DNA of 52,190 nucleotides from Candidatus Neomicrothrix parvicella RN1 (GTDB lineage Bacteria; Actinomycetota; Acidimicrobiia; Acidimicrobiales; VFJN01), in contig CAMDIH010000007.1 in assembly GCA_945898515.1 (NCBI GenBank), positions 1 through 52,190 on the forward strand. Reading direction: 5' to 3'. How positions within the stretch are numbered: position 1 is the first letter of the stretch; each line of letters opens with the position of its first letter. The notes beneath the pieces are model-generated. The model was not told the origin of the DNA and did not search any database. It was given only the letters and a program-made list of their open reading frames with translations. Of the stretch, positions 39,777-50,725 are shown one piece after another. The translations under genes were made by a program, and so were the position numbers.

Positions 39777-41243
39777 TCAGACCAACGCCGTTTCAACCGC
39801 GCTGGTGGGATCGCCAACGGCCGGCGCGGGGACGCTTCGGTTGCTCGAGCGCACGAACCAGGCCGTCACCACCCCTATCGCCGCCATGGCCCCACCCACC
39901 AGGTAGGCCTCGCCGTAGGCCGCCACCTCCCCTACCGCGTCAGTTCGCATCACCGAAACGGTGAGCATGACCTGAATACCGATCACCACCCCGAGTTGCG
40001 TCATCAGCTGCTGAAAGGCGCCCGCCACACCGATGTCGTGCTCGTCTACCGAGTTCACCATGCTCGCCGCCAGCGACGGCGCCGAGCACCCGAGGCCGAT
40101 GCCCGACAACGCCAGCGCCGTGATGATCACGAGCTCTGAGGTGCCCGGAGCCAAAGTGGACAGGGCCAACATCGAGGCCACCACGCACATCGAACCCGCC
40201 ACCGCAGCGGTGCGCTCCCCCACCCGCAAGGCCAGGTAGCCCGCCAGCGGACCCGCAATCGTAAAGGCGAGGGGACGGGCAACCATCAGACCGCCAACTT
40301 TGGTTGCGGAGAAGTCGAACACCCTGTACAAGAAGATCGGGGTGATCAAGAGGCCACCCATGTAGGCGAAGTTGGTAAAGAACTGCGTGATGATGGCGAA
40401 GGAGAAGTTGCGGCGACGAAGGTACGGCAACGGCAGTAACGGAGAAGGCACCCGCGCTTCCAACCAGATGAACGACGCCACCGCCACCGGTGCTAACACC
40501 AGGCCCGCCAGGATGAAGGGATCCGACCAGCCCCACAGCGGACCCCGGTTGATGGCGAAGAGCAACGATGTGGCCCCTACGGCCAGCACGAGGGCCCCAC
40601 GCCAATCGAAGGCCACCCGCTCGCGAGGTGCGGTCTCGGGCAGCAGGATGAGCGCCAGTAGGAGCGCGAGGCAGGTAAGCGGAACCTGGACAATAAAGAT
40701 CCAGCGCCAGCCAAACGCTTCCACGATCGGCCCACCCGCCACCACGCCGATCACCGGACCGCCTGCTCCCACCATGGCCCAGTACCCCATGGCCTGCACG
40801 CGCCGTTCACGGGGAAACATGCGGTTGATCATGGCGATGGACGCCGGCCCCACCGCCGCCCCGGTGGCGGCTCCCAGCGTGCGAAAGCCGATCAGGGATC
40901 CGGCATTCCACGACAAGGCGGTAAGGGCAGCAAACGCACCCACCCAGGCCATCGACCAGCAATAGACCCGGCGATGACCGTAGAGGTCACCGAGTTTTCC
41001 CATGGCAGGGCCGGCCACCGCGAAGGCCAGCAGCGGTCCGGTTACTACCCAGGTCACCGTGCTCTCATTGCTGTCGAACTCCGCCGCGATGCTCGGGATC
41101 GACACCGACAGGATGGTGATGGTGAACCCCACCGAAAACAGGCCGAAGAGCACCACGGCCAGCACGATCCACGGGTAACGCGGGCTCGTCGCCATCCGGC
41201 CCTGGAGGTGGTGGCGCCACCGTTGCATCCCTGAGTTGATCAC
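39777..41243 (-). CDS. MFS multidrug-type exporter (DHA2/EmrB-like)
   Basis: About 488 residues with roughly 14 hydrophobic segments. The A-like motif GKLGDLYGHRRVY follows the second helix and is typical of drug:H+ antiporters; FRTLGAATGAAVGPASIAMINRMFP and GVVAGGPIVEAFGWRWIF are DHA2-type loops. I propose the GTG at 41243 because it overlaps (GTGA) the stop of a 22-residue leaderless-looking ORF. Later in-frame ATGs at 41228 and 41195 are alternatives. The promoter carries a palindrome nearly identical to the one at the nearby tetR gene, so it is probably repressed by that regulator. Confidence 0.88.
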   Translation of the reverse strand: MINSGMQRWRHHLQGRMATSPRYPWIVLAVVLFGLFSVGFTITILSVSIPSIAAEFDSNESTVTWVVTGPLLAFAVAGPAMGKLGDLYGHRRVYCWSMAWVGAFAALTALSWNAGSLIGFRTLGAATGAAVGPASIAMINRMFPRERRVQAMGYWAMVGAGGPVIGVVAGGPIVEAFGWRWIFIVQVPLTCLALLLALILLPETAPRERVAFDWRGALVLAVGATSLLFAINRGPLWGWSDPFILAGLVLAPVAVASFIWLEARVPSPLLPLPYLRRRNFSFAIITQFFTNFAYMGGLLITPIFLYRVFDFSATKVGGLMVARPLAFTIAGPLAGYLALRVGERTAAVAGSMCVVASMLALSTLAPGTSELVIITALALSGIGLGCSAPSLAASMVNSVDEHDIGVAGAFQQLMTQLGVVIGIQVMLTVSVMRTDAVGEVAAYGEAYLVGGAMAAIGVVTAWFVRSSNRSVPAPAVGDPTSAVETALV

Positions 41244-41308
41244 GGCGAGGTGGGCCCGGGGTGCGTCAAGCAATGGTGGCTGGAGTTCGCTGTCATCGGT
41301 CGGGGCAC
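41240..41308 (-). CDS. 22-residue upstream ORF coupled to the MFS exporter
   Basis: GTG-started ORF (MPRPMTANSSHHCLTHPG then PTSP) ending in TGA that overlaps the proposed MFS GTG by 4 nt. Its start lies exactly 7 nt after a TAACCT -10 element, so a leaderless transcript would begin with it. It would deliver ribosomes to the exporter start, which lacks a clear ribosome-binding site. The peptide itself shows nothing recognisable, and codon bias could not be judged on so short a frame. Confidence 0.5.
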   Translation of the reverse strand: MPRPMTANSSHHCLTHPGPTSP

Positions 41309-41315
41309 GGTCTCT

Positions 41316-41337
41316 AGGTTATTGACCCGTGGGTCAA
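41316..41337 (-). promoter_or_regulatory. MFS promoter with TetR operator, site 2
   Basis: The palindrome TTGACC-CGTG-GGTCAA (41322-41337, plus-strand reading) is directly followed on the minus strand by TAACCT (41316-41321), the predicted -10. The operator thus occupies the region just upstream of the -10. It is the same sequence as site 1 apart from the centre. The remaining gap to 41470 holds nothing else recognised. Confidence 0.72.
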
Positions 41338-41470
41338 GAACCCACCCGGCTCGCTGGAGCGGTGGCCTCATCGCAGCGGCTGGGGAGCGCCACGTCCAGC
41401 GCACCGCCCCAGCGAGCCGGGCAGGCGAACCCGTCGACCCTACACCGGAACTACGTCGCCGCCCGTGGAC

Positions 41471-43399
41471 CTAACGGCGTAAATAAATGTCCACCGTGGC
41501 CCCGCGCTTGACCTTGTCATTGGGCTCGGGGTTGGTGGTGAAGGGTGTACCGCGAGCGGGGCCAGCTACATCGCCCACCACTAACCCGGCCGCCTCGAGC
41601 TTGGCGATGGCCTGATCGAGCGTGAGGCCATCAACGGAGGGGACGACCACCAGATCGGGGCCCTTGGAAACCGCCACCTCCACGGTGCTGTCACGCGGTG
41701 CCGAGGCGCCCTCGCCCGGACGCAGGGCAATGACGGCACCCACCGCCACGGTGTCGCTGAACTCATCAACCTGTTTCGCCAGCAGTTGGACCGACTTGAG
41801 AGCGGCGGCGGCGGCCTCGTAGGTACCACCGGTCAACCCCGCCGGAACAACACGCGGCACCGGGCCCTTCGAGACGGTGAGGGGCACCTCGGAACCCTTG
41901 GGGAGTTCGGCGGGCACATCCGCGCCCACGGCCATCACAATCCCAGCGGGCACCTTCTCGTCGTTTACTTCCGTGACCGCGGGGGTGAAACCACCGGCGT
42001 CGGTGAGACGTTGGGTGGCATCAGCGATCGACAGCCCCACAAGGTCAGTGGGAACAGGGGCGGGGGTGTTGCCGAGCGAGACGTACAACGCCAACGTGGC
42101 GCCCTCCCGAAGATCCTTGCCCGCCACCGGATCGGTGCGCAGAACCTCGCCCGGTTGGCTGCCATCCACCCGGATCGGGCGTATGTCGATCTTGAAACCG
42201 TACGGCTCCACCTCGGCGCGCGCGGCTGCCTCGGTGAGGCCCACCAACTCCGGTACGGGATAACTCGGGGTGCGGGCCTGGCGGTAGCCCCACCAGCCCG
42301 CGCCCGCCACCAACACCACCAGCAACAGGGCGAGAACTACCTTGGGCCACCGGCGCTTGGGGCCCTCGGGGGGGCTGGCGTCGAGGGCATCATCGAGGTA
42401 GTCCGGCGGCTCGCCGGGCCGCGGACCGCCAGCATCGGCGTCACCGGCCCCCTCCTGCCCCGGGGTCGCAACCGACGACAGACCGAGCAAGGTGGGATCA
42501 GCATTGGTGCCGTCCTGGGTGAGGTCCACCACCGGGTGCAGGGACGCCAATACCAGCGGTGCTGGCCGGGGGAGGTCCTCGGCGCTGGCCATGAGGGCAA
42601 TGGCCAACTCGCCCGCGTCGGGGCGATCGGCGGGGTCGGGAAGGCCCGCTCGCTCCAGCGGCTTCTGCAACGCACCGAGCGCATCGGACACCTCTACCGC
42701 CACGCCGACGCGGGCCATGAGGGTGGCAATGGTGGTGTCGGCGGAGAAGGGAACCCGCCCGGTGACACATTCGATCAGTACCAGGCCAAGGGAATACACA
42801 TCGGCTCGCCCATCCACCGACTGCCCCTGGGCCTGTTCGGGTGAGGCGTACCGGGCGGTGCCCAGCACCGCTCCCTGCGGCTCGGTCCACGCCGCCTCGG
42901 CAATGGCCCGCGCCAGACCGAAGTCCGCTACCCGCAGGCGAGCATCGTCGCCGAAGAGCAGGTTGGCCGGTTTGATATCGCGGTGCACGAACCCGCGACG
43001 ATGGGCGTAATCGAGCGCCCGGGTGGCCTCAAGGCCCACCATCAGTGCCTGCGATGGGGTGAGCCGAAACCCCGAGTCCAACATGGTGCGCAGGCTGCCG
43101 CCACCGAGATACTCCGTCACGATGTAGGGCATGCCGTCGTCGTCGCCCCAGTCGTAGACGGCCACGATGTTGGGATGATTCAGGGCCGCGGCGGCTTGCG
43201 CCTCCGCCCGGAAGCGCCGGAGGAAAGCGTCGTCCTCGGCGAGCGCTGCGTGCAGGATCTTCACCGCCACCCGACGCCGGAGCCGGACGTCGTCAGCCAA
43301 GAACACCTGGGCTGACGAGCCGGTACCGATAGGAGCGATGAGCCGATAGCGCCCGCTGAGAACTCGACCGATTTGGTCCGTCATACGGGACATGACCAC
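41471..43399 (-). CDS. Membrane Ser/Thr protein kinase with four PASTA domains (PknB-like)
   Basis: 642 residues. The cytoplasmic kinase domain (about 16-275) has the glycine loop GTGSSAQV, Lys47 in VAVKIL, HRDIKPAN (139-146), DFG (159-161) and the SPEQ segment. A Pro/Asp-rich linker, one membrane helix (about 353-371) and four extracellular PASTA repeats (about 379-443, 445-511, 512-579, 580-641) follow. PASTA domains bind muropeptides or lipid II in homologues, so it probably senses cell-wall state. A TATCCT hexamer ends 7 nt before the GTG at 43399, which supports that start over ATGs at 43393 and 43384. Confidence 0.92.
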   Translation of the reverse strand: MVMSRMTDQIGRVLSGRYRLIAPIGTGSSAQVFLADDVRLRRRVAVKILHAALAEDDAFLRRFRAEAQAAAALNHPNIVAVYDWGDDDGMPYIVTEYLGGGSLRTMLDSGFRLTPSQALMVGLEATRALDYAHRRGFVHRDIKPANLLFGDDARLRVADFGLARAIAEAAWTEPQGAVLGTARYASPEQAQGQSVDGRADVYSLGLVLIECVTGRVPFSADTTIATLMARVGVAVEVSDALGALQKPLERAGLPDPADRPDAGELAIALMASAEDLPRPAPLVLASLHPVVDLTQDGTNADPTLLGLSSVATPGQEGAGDADAGGPRPGEPPDYLDDALDASPPEGPKRRWPKVVLALLLVVLVAGAGWWGYRQARTPSYPVPELVGLTEAAARAEVEPYGFKIDIRPIRVDGSQPGEVLRTDPVAGKDLREGATLALYVSLGNTPAPVPTDLVGLSIADATQRLTDAGGFTPAVTEVNDEKVPAGIVMAVGADVPAELPKGSEVPLTVSKGPVPRVVPAGLTGGTYEAAAAALKSVQLLAKQVDEFSDTVAVGAVIALRPGEGASAPRDSTVEVAVSKGPDLVVVPSVDGLTLDQAIAKLEAAGLVVGDVAGPARGTPFTTNPEPNDKVKRGATVDIYLRR

Positions 43400-43472
43400 A
43401 ACCGCAAGGATACCCCCTACCCATTCGGTCCCGGTGCACCCTTCTGGGGCTGGAAGCGCCAGACTGATACCG

Positions 43473-43988
43473 ATGACCCTCGACGACCCCACCGATACCC
43501 CCGAGCCCGTCACCGAAGCCGCCGCCGAGCCCCCGGCCGACCCCATGGCGGGCCGTCGAGCGCCCCTGCCCACAGCCCTCTACCGGGTCATCATCGCCGC
43601 CGCCGTGCTCGCCGCCGGGGCCGCCATCGTGTTGGGGGTGCAGGCCACCCAGACCGCCAAGAAAGAGCCGGTGACGGTATCGGGGCGCCCCGACGTAGTG
43701 GAGGCACTGATCCCCCGGGAAGGCGACGAAGTAGTGCAGCAGTTCGAGGTGGGTATCGATCTAGCCCCCGGTTACGAGGGAGGCCTCACGGTGAACGGCG
43801 TGGGCATCCCCACCGAGGAACTGCGGCTCGTTCCCCAGCAGAACCAGGTGTTCTTCAAGCCCAGTGAAGGTTCGGTGATCACCGAACTGCTCGCCGGGGA
43901 GAACTGCGTGGTAGCCACCGTCTGGAAGTCCTCGGAGGGTCGCGGCCTTCGCGATCAGACGTTCCAGTGGTGCTTCGAGGCGAGCTGA
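43473..43988 (+). CDS. Single-pass membrane protein with extracytoplasmic domain
   Basis: 171 residues. An acidic Pro-rich N-terminal tail (about 1-33) is followed by one membrane helix (about 38-58) and an extracytoplasmic beta-rich region containing VEALIPREGDEVVQQFEVGIDL, NGVGIPTEELRLVPQQNQVF and two Cys (NCVVATVW and the terminal WCFEAS) that might form a disulfide. Family not recognised. The ATG at 43473 has CAGACT ending 7 nt upstream. It is divergent from the PASTA kinase (73-nt gap) and convergent with ligA, so a link to the kinase is possible but unproven. Confidence 0.75.
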   Translation: MTLDDPTDTPEPVTEAAAEPPADPMAGRRAPLPTALYRVIIAAAVLAAGAAIVLGVQATQTAKKEPVTVSGRPDVVEALIPREGDEVVQQFEVGIDLAPGYEGGLTVNGVGIPTEELRLVPQQNQVFFKPSEGSVITELLAGENCVVATVWKSSEGRGLRDQTFQWCFEAS

Positions 43989-43995
43989 GCGGGGG

Positions 43996-46113
<2,118 letters not shown>

Positions 46114-47121
46114 TCAGGCTCCGACGGTAAGACGCATGCCGTAGGTCTGGGTTTCGAGACGCCGGGCCACCTGGTTTGTCAGAGAAAGCACCCGCTCGGC
46201 CTGCTCCTCCCCGTGGGTGGCGAGACCGCAGGCCGGGGTGATCATGGCCTGTTCCCGTAAGCGCACCGGATCGCAACCACCCTCGGTAAGGCCGCTCCAT
46301 TCCGCCGACAACGCGTGCCAGAGGCGGTCAGGCGCCGAACCAAGCGGGCCGACGGTGGGCACGGCGCCCCACGCCACCCATCCATCACGATCGAGAAACG
46401 CGCTGATCGCCCCCACCTGCTCCACGGCCCCGGAAGCCAGTGGGAGCGACAGGATCTGCGGGCCCGACTGGAGCACCGCCCCCCAATCGGTGGGGCCGCA
46501 ACAGTGCAACCCGGTCACGGCATGGGGTTCGATCGTGGCCAAAGCGCCGGAGATGAGGTCGATGGTGCTCGTGGACTCAAGGGGAAAACTGGGGTGCAAC
46601 GCCGCCGTGAGGCCGGGCTCATCGAGGAAGACCACCCGCGGTGCCATCGGCGCCGCCTGGGCGGCGGCGGCCAGCAGCGAGCGGGCCCGAGAGCGAACCG
46701 CCGACCCGGCTACCGCGAAGGCCCGCTCGGCTGGCACCCCCACGTTGAGCAGGGCGATGCCGAGGGTCACTGGTCCGGTGAGTTGCAGCTTGATAGGCCC
46801 CTGACGCCCGGCGGCGGCGCCAAGAAAGGCCCTCAGACCCACGAAGGGTGCCCCATTCACGCTCTCGTCGGTGAGCGGATGGCGGGGGTCAATGGCGGGA
46901 TCGTCTACGACGAGCGAACCGTCCTCAAGTACCCGCACGCCGGCGATACCCCACGCGGCTTGGGCGATCATGCGCTCAACGCCGGAGCGGTTCGGAAGTG
47001 ACGGAGCGGCCGGCAGGCGCGCCTGGCGCTCCAGCACCAACGCGGCGGCCCGGGCCGGATCGGTGTGCGGCAGGCTCCCAATCGAGGTGGCGAGACCACG
47101 GGGGAGGTCGATCGGATTCAT
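46114..47121 (-). CDS. MetE-like (UROD/MetE superfamily) zinc protein
   Basis: 335 residues. It begins with RGLATSIGSLPHTDP, as in the MetE C-terminal domain family, and contains KLQLTGPVTLGIALL, VFLDEPGLTAAL, GLHCCGPTDWGAV and MITPACGLATHG. The His-x-Cys and late Cys positions match the zinc ligands of cobalamin-independent methionine synthase. At this length it lacks the N-terminal half of full MetE, so it is either a core methyltransferase of unknown donor or a paralogue like Rv3015c. ATG start; ligA follows 54 nt downstream. Confidence 0.78.
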   Translation of the reverse strand: MNPIDLPRGLATSIGSLPHTDPARAAALVLERQARLPAAPSLPNRSGVERMIAQAAWGIAGVRVLEDGSLVVDDPAIDPRHPLTDESVNGAPFVGLRAFLGAAAGRQGPIKLQLTGPVTLGIALLNVGVPAERAFAVAGSAVRSRARSLLAAAAQAAPMAPRVVFLDEPGLTAALHPSFPLESTSTIDLISGALATIEPHAVTGLHCCGPTDWGAVLQSGPQILSLPLASGAVEQVGAISAFLDRDGWVAWGAVPTVGPLGSAPDRLWHALSAEWSGLTEGGCDPVRLREQAMITPACGLATHGEEQAERVLSLTNQVARRLETQTYGMRLTVGA

Positions 47122-47256
47122 CGCCGCGCCCCCCCGGGCCAGGTGCCCACAGTCAGGCGTCGCCTTCGATCAGATGCCGCCAAGCCACGTCCCCCTCGGT
47201 TGGTATTCCATGAGAATGGCCATAGGGGCCCCGCGTGGGCAAATCTCGCAGCCGCG

Positions 47257-48132
47257 ATGAACGTTCTCACTGGCCCCTGGCCTGCACGCGTTACCTGGGC
47301 CCTCGGGCCGCTGCTGGTGGCCCCGGCCCTCGGCGCCTCCCTTGAGCAGCACAGTCGCGCCGTTTCCCTCACCGGGGCGGCGCTGGCCTGGGCCACCTGG
47401 GCAGGGGTGTTGGTGGCCGTGCTGGTGCCTCGTACCGTGAGCCTCACCGCCCTGCGGGTCGCGGCACCGGCGGTGCTGGGGAGCGCCATCTGGGCGGCGT
47501 CGGCGGCGGGCGCCACGCTCGCCTCGGTGTCGGCCCTAGTCGCCGGTTCTCTCACGGTGATGGCGGCGTTTTCTCCCTTCACGGGCCAATGCTTTGTGAA
47601 CGGCTCGGCCTATGGCGATGAGTACCGCCTGCCCCTTCGGGTGCCCGCCGCGGTGCTGCTGGGTCCCATCGTGCTGGCCGAAATCGCCGTCGTCGCACCG
47701 GTGGTGGCCGGTCCGCTCCTGTTGGCCGCCGGCCAGTGGGGGGCTGGCGGACTCGTCGTGGCGATCGGCGCACCAACCGCCTGGTTCGCCCTGCGGGCGC
47801 TGCACGGCTTGAGCCGGCGCTGGGTGGTATTCGTACCGGCCGGGCTGGTGCTCCACGACCGGCACACGATGAACGAAGCCGTCTTGTTTCCCCGGCGCCT
47901 GATTGCTCGGGTCGGCCCGGCGCGTGATCCCCTCCCCCCCGACACGCTCGACCTCACCGCGGGATCGTTGGGCCTGGCCGTGGAACTCGTAGTGAGCTCG
48001 CCGCTGGAGGTGGCGCCGCGGCGCAATGACCGCACGGTAAAAGTGGTGACGGTGCCGTCGGTGGTCTTTACTCCCACCCGTCCCGGAGCCCTCTTGGCCG
48101 AGGCCACCCGTCGTCGCCTCCCGGTGGAGTAA
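47257..48132 (+). CDS. Polytopic membrane protein of unknown function
   Basis: 291 residues from the ATG giving MNVLTGPWPARV; the open frame upstream overlaps the divergent MetE-like gene. The first half has about five hydrophobic segments (PLLVAPALG, ALAWATWAGVLVAVLV, VLGSAIWAASAAGATLASVSALVAGSLTVM, VLLGPIVLAEIAVVAPVVAGPLLL, GLVVAIGAPTAWFALRAL). The C-terminal third (from about 190) is soluble and beta-rich, with RWVVFVPAGLVLHDRHTMNEAVLFPRR resembling a PH-like module. I do not recognise a named family. Confidence 0.75.
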   Translation: MNVLTGPWPARVTWALGPLLVAPALGASLEQHSRAVSLTGAALAWATWAGVLVAVLVPRTVSLTALRVAAPAVLGSAIWAASAAGATLASVSALVAGSLTVMAAFSPFTGQCFVNGSAYGDEYRLPLRVPAAVLLGPIVLAEIAVVAPVVAGPLLLAAGQWGAGGLVVAIGAPTAWFALRALHGLSRRWVVFVPAGLVLHDRHTMNEAVLFPRRLIARVGPARDPLPPDTLDLTAGSLGLAVELVVSSPLEVAPRRNDRTVKVVTVPSVVFTPTRPGALLAEATRRRLPVE

Positions 48133-48177
48133 GCAGCAGCGATAGGCGGCACCGTGCCCGCTGATTACGCTACGGGC

Positions 48178-48570
48178 ATGGCTACCGCGCGTCCGCACCG
48201 GCGTTTGATCCGCAGAATCACCGTGGCCCTCGTGCTGTTCGGGGCCGTAGTGGCCCTCTGGGCCACGTTGCCGTATTCCGATGCCGTCCCCTTGGCGGTA
48301 GCGGAGGGCCAACCCGCCGTGTCGGTCACCTTCACCTGCCCCGCGGTGATCGGCGGCGATAGCCGACCCATCCCCAGCGCCACGGCCCGCCAGGCCCGCC
48401 AGGCCGGGGAGTTGACCCGCCGTCCGTGCGAGCCGTGGGAACAAACGCGACGCGTGCTCACCGTCGTGGACCTCGTGATGGTGGCGTTGGCCTTGGGCTG
48501 TCTCATCCGGTACCGCATCCGAGGTTCTCAGGCCACAATGCCGCCCGCCACCACCTCGTCGTTGGCGTAA
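48178..48570 (+). CDS. Small two-helix membrane protein
   Basis: About 130 residues with an N-terminal basic stretch, a membrane helix (ITVALVLFGAVVALWATL), an extracytoplasmic region with two Cys (FTCPAVIGGD and RRPCEPWE), and a second helix (VLTVVDLVMVALALGCLI) near the C-terminus. The ATG at 48178 is supported by a TACGCT hexamer ending 6 nt upstream; a GTG at 48154 is possible. The last 43 nt overlap the convergent mnmA 3' end. Function unknown; it follows the other membrane protein by 45 nt. Confidence 0.7.
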   Translation: MATARPHRRLIRRITVALVLFGAVVALWATLPYSDAVPLAVAEGQPAVSVTFTCPAVIGGDSRPIPSATARQARQAGELTRRPCEPWEQTRRVLTVVDLVMVALALGCLIRYRIRGSQATMPPATTSSLA

Positions 48571-49565
48571 AGCACCACGCTCTGGCCGGGGGCCACCCGC
48601 CGGACGGGATTGGTGAACATCACGGTGGTGCCCACCACGCGACACCGCTGGGGGGTTCCATGCGCACTCGTCTGGGCCAGCAGTTCGCCGGCCTCCGCTT
48701 CACCCACCCAACGAAGCTCCTCCAGCACCACTTGGTCCACCAACAATGCCGCCGCATCGCCGACGGTCACGGTGGCCGCCGGCCCATCCACCTTGATCAC
48801 ATAGGCCACCTCGCTGCCCCCAACCAGGCCCAGGCCTCGCCGTTGGCCGATGGTCACCAATTCCACCTCGGGTACGAAGCCCACGGTGGCTCCCGCAGCA
48901 TCGATCACGCGTCCGGGCCGAGTGGTGATGCGGTCGGCGAGGAACGCACTGCGCCCACCGGTGGCAGTGATGAAACACACGTCTTGACTGTCGGGTTTGT
49001 CGGCGGTGGCGAGGCCGAGTCGGGTGGCCTCGGCCCGAACTTCGCTTTTGCTGAGATGTCCCACCGGAAAGCTCACCCGGGCCAGGCCCGCGGCATCGAG
49101 CACATGCACCACATAGGACTGGTCCTTGCTCGGATCGGCCCCCCGCCGGACGCGTCGCGTGCCATCGGGTCGCTCGACGATGCGCGCGTGGTGCCCGGTG
49201 GCTACCGCATCGAAGCCAAGGGCATCAGCGCGGCGTAAGAGCCGATCGAACTTGAGATGGCGATTGCACTCGATGCAGGGATTGGGGGTGCGGCCCGCCG
49301 CGTGAGCGCTGACGTAGGGGGCCACCACGTGCTGGTCGAAATCGTCGCCGAAGTTGAACACGTGGTGGTCGATGCCCAGCCGTCGAGCCACCGAACGGGC
49401 ATCGTCGACGTCGGCTACCGAGCAGCAACCGGAGTCTGAGTCGCCGCCCCACAGTTTGAGAGTGGCGCCCACCACCTCGTGGCCGGCTTCCACCAGCAGC
49501 GCGGCCGCCACCGACGAGTCCACCCCACCCGACATCGCCACCAGCACCCGGGTGGCGGCAGTCAT
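48528..49565 (-). CDS. mnmA: tRNA-specific 2-thiouridylase MnmA
   Basis: 345 residues. Makes 2-thiouridine at the wobble base of Lys, Glu and Gln tRNAs. The PP-loop VAMSGGVDSSVAAALL is at the N-terminus, NPCIECNRHLKF carries the first catalytic Cys, and DVCFITATGGRSAFL the second; the C-terminal beta-barrel domain follows. It overlaps the cysteine desulfurase stop by 4 nt (49562-49565), coupling thiolase and sulfur donor. An extra CCSVADVDDARSVA segment near residue 45 is of the kind seen in actinobacterial MnmA. Confidence 0.95.
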   Translation of the reverse strand: MTAATRVLVAMSGGVDSSVAAALLVEAGHEVVGATLKLWGGDSDSGCCSVADVDDARSVARRLGIDHHVFNFGDDFDQHVVAPYVSAHAAGRTPNPCIECNRHLKFDRLLRRADALGFDAVATGHHARIVERPDGTRRVRRGADPSKDQSYVVHVLDAAGLARVSFPVGHLSKSEVRAEATRLGLATADKPDSQDVCFITATGGRSAFLADRITTRPGRVIDAAGATVGFVPEVELVTIGQRRGLGLVGGSEVAYVIKVDGPAATVTVGDAAALLVDQVVLEELRWVGEAEAGELLAQTSAHGTPQRCRVVGTTVMFTNPVRRVAPGQSVVLYANDEVVAGGIVA

Positions 49566-50725
49566 GCCGGTGCTCCGTCACGAGCGTGAGCGGCGAGGCG
49601 GGGGGCCGCTTCGAGCACTCCGACGGTGGCAGCGGCCACATCCGCCTCCCGGGTGGACCATCCCATGCTCAAGCGCAGGGAACCGCCCGCCAGGGAGCGA
49701 TCCAGGCCGAGGGCCGCCAGCACATGAGACGGCTCCTGGGCACCACTGGCGCAACTCGATGCCGCCGACGCCAGCACGCGATGGTCGTGTTCGAGGAGGT
49801 ACAGCAACGCTTCGCTGTCCACCGCAGGAAGACAGAGGTTGGCGATGCCCGCCACCAGGTGGGAACGCTCACCATCCACCGCCGCACTCTCCACGGCCCC
49901 GGGGATGGCGGCGAGGATGGTGTCCACCAAACCATCCCGCCAGATCGTGGCGCGGGCCACCAGGGCCTCGCGGTCGGCCGCCGATGCCCGGGCGGCCACC
50001 GCCAGGGCCACCGCGCCAGCCACATCTTGCGTACCGCTGCGGCGGTCGCGTTCCTGACCGCCGCCGCGCAACATCGGCTCCAACACCACACCCCCTCGCA
50101 CCAAGAGCGCTCCGGTGCCCTTCGGCCCGCCACATTTGTGGGCGGCGATGGTGACCAAATCGGCGGCCTCGGCATGGGCGCGCACATCGAGCCAGCACAA
50201 CGCTTGGGCAGCATCGGTGTGCAGTACGGCTCCCGGGGCGCGGGCCCGCACCACCTCCGCCACCTCGGCCAGCGGCTGGATCGTGCCGACCTCGTTGTTT
50301 ACGAGCATCACCGATACCAAAGTGACGCTGGAATCGAGCGCGTCCGCCAGCGCATTGAGGTCGATCACCCCGCGCTCGTCCACGGGCACGACACGGCCAC
50401 CGGCGGCCCTCACCGGATCGAGTACGGCATGGTGTTCAATGGCCGAGCACACCGCCACGCCGCCCCGGGTGCCCAATACCCCCTGCACGGCCAGGTTGTC
50501 GGCTTCGGTGCCACCGCTGGTGAATACGACATCACCGGGGGCGCCACCCACCACCGCCACCAACTCGGCCCGGGCGGCATCGAGCGCCACGCGCGCCGCT
50601 CGGGCCAAAGCATGCGCCCCCGAGGGGTTGCCGTAACCCTCGGTGAGCAAGGGCACCAACGCGGCGATGACCTCGGGGCGGGCCGGGGTGCTAGCGGCGT
50701 GGTCGAGATAGTGCCAGACCGACAT
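49562..50725 (-). CDS. Cysteine desulfurase (IscS/NifS type)
   Basis: 387 residues, class V PLP aminotransferase fold. It begins WHYLDHAASTPARPEV and has VVFTSGGTEADNLAV, LVNNEVGTIQPL, VTIAAHKCGGPKGTGALLV with the PLP lysine, and SSCASGAQEPSHVL with the mobile catalytic Cys. It abstracts sulfur from cysteine, here most probably for MnmA, whose start it overlaps by 4 nt. The ATG is overlapped by 1 nt (TGATG) by a 43-residue leaderless-looking ORF. Confidence 0.95.
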   Translation of the reverse strand: MSVWHYLDHAASTPARPEVIAALVPLLTEGYGNPSGAHALARAARVALDAARAELVAVVGGAPGDVVFTSGGTEADNLAVQGVLGTRGGVAVCSAIEHHAVLDPVRAAGGRVVPVDERGVIDLNALADALDSSVTLVSVMLVNNEVGTIQPLAEVAEVVRARAPGAVLHTDAAQALCWLDVRAHAEAADLVTIAAHKCGGPKGTGALLVRGGVVLEPMLRGGGQERDRRSGTQDVAGAVALAVAARASAADREALVARATIWRDGLVDTILAAIPGAVESAAVDGERSHLVAGIANLCLPAVDSEALLYLLEHDHRVLASAASSCASGAQEPSHVLAALGLDRSLAGGSLRLSMGWSTREADVAAATVGVLEAAPRLAAHARDGAPA

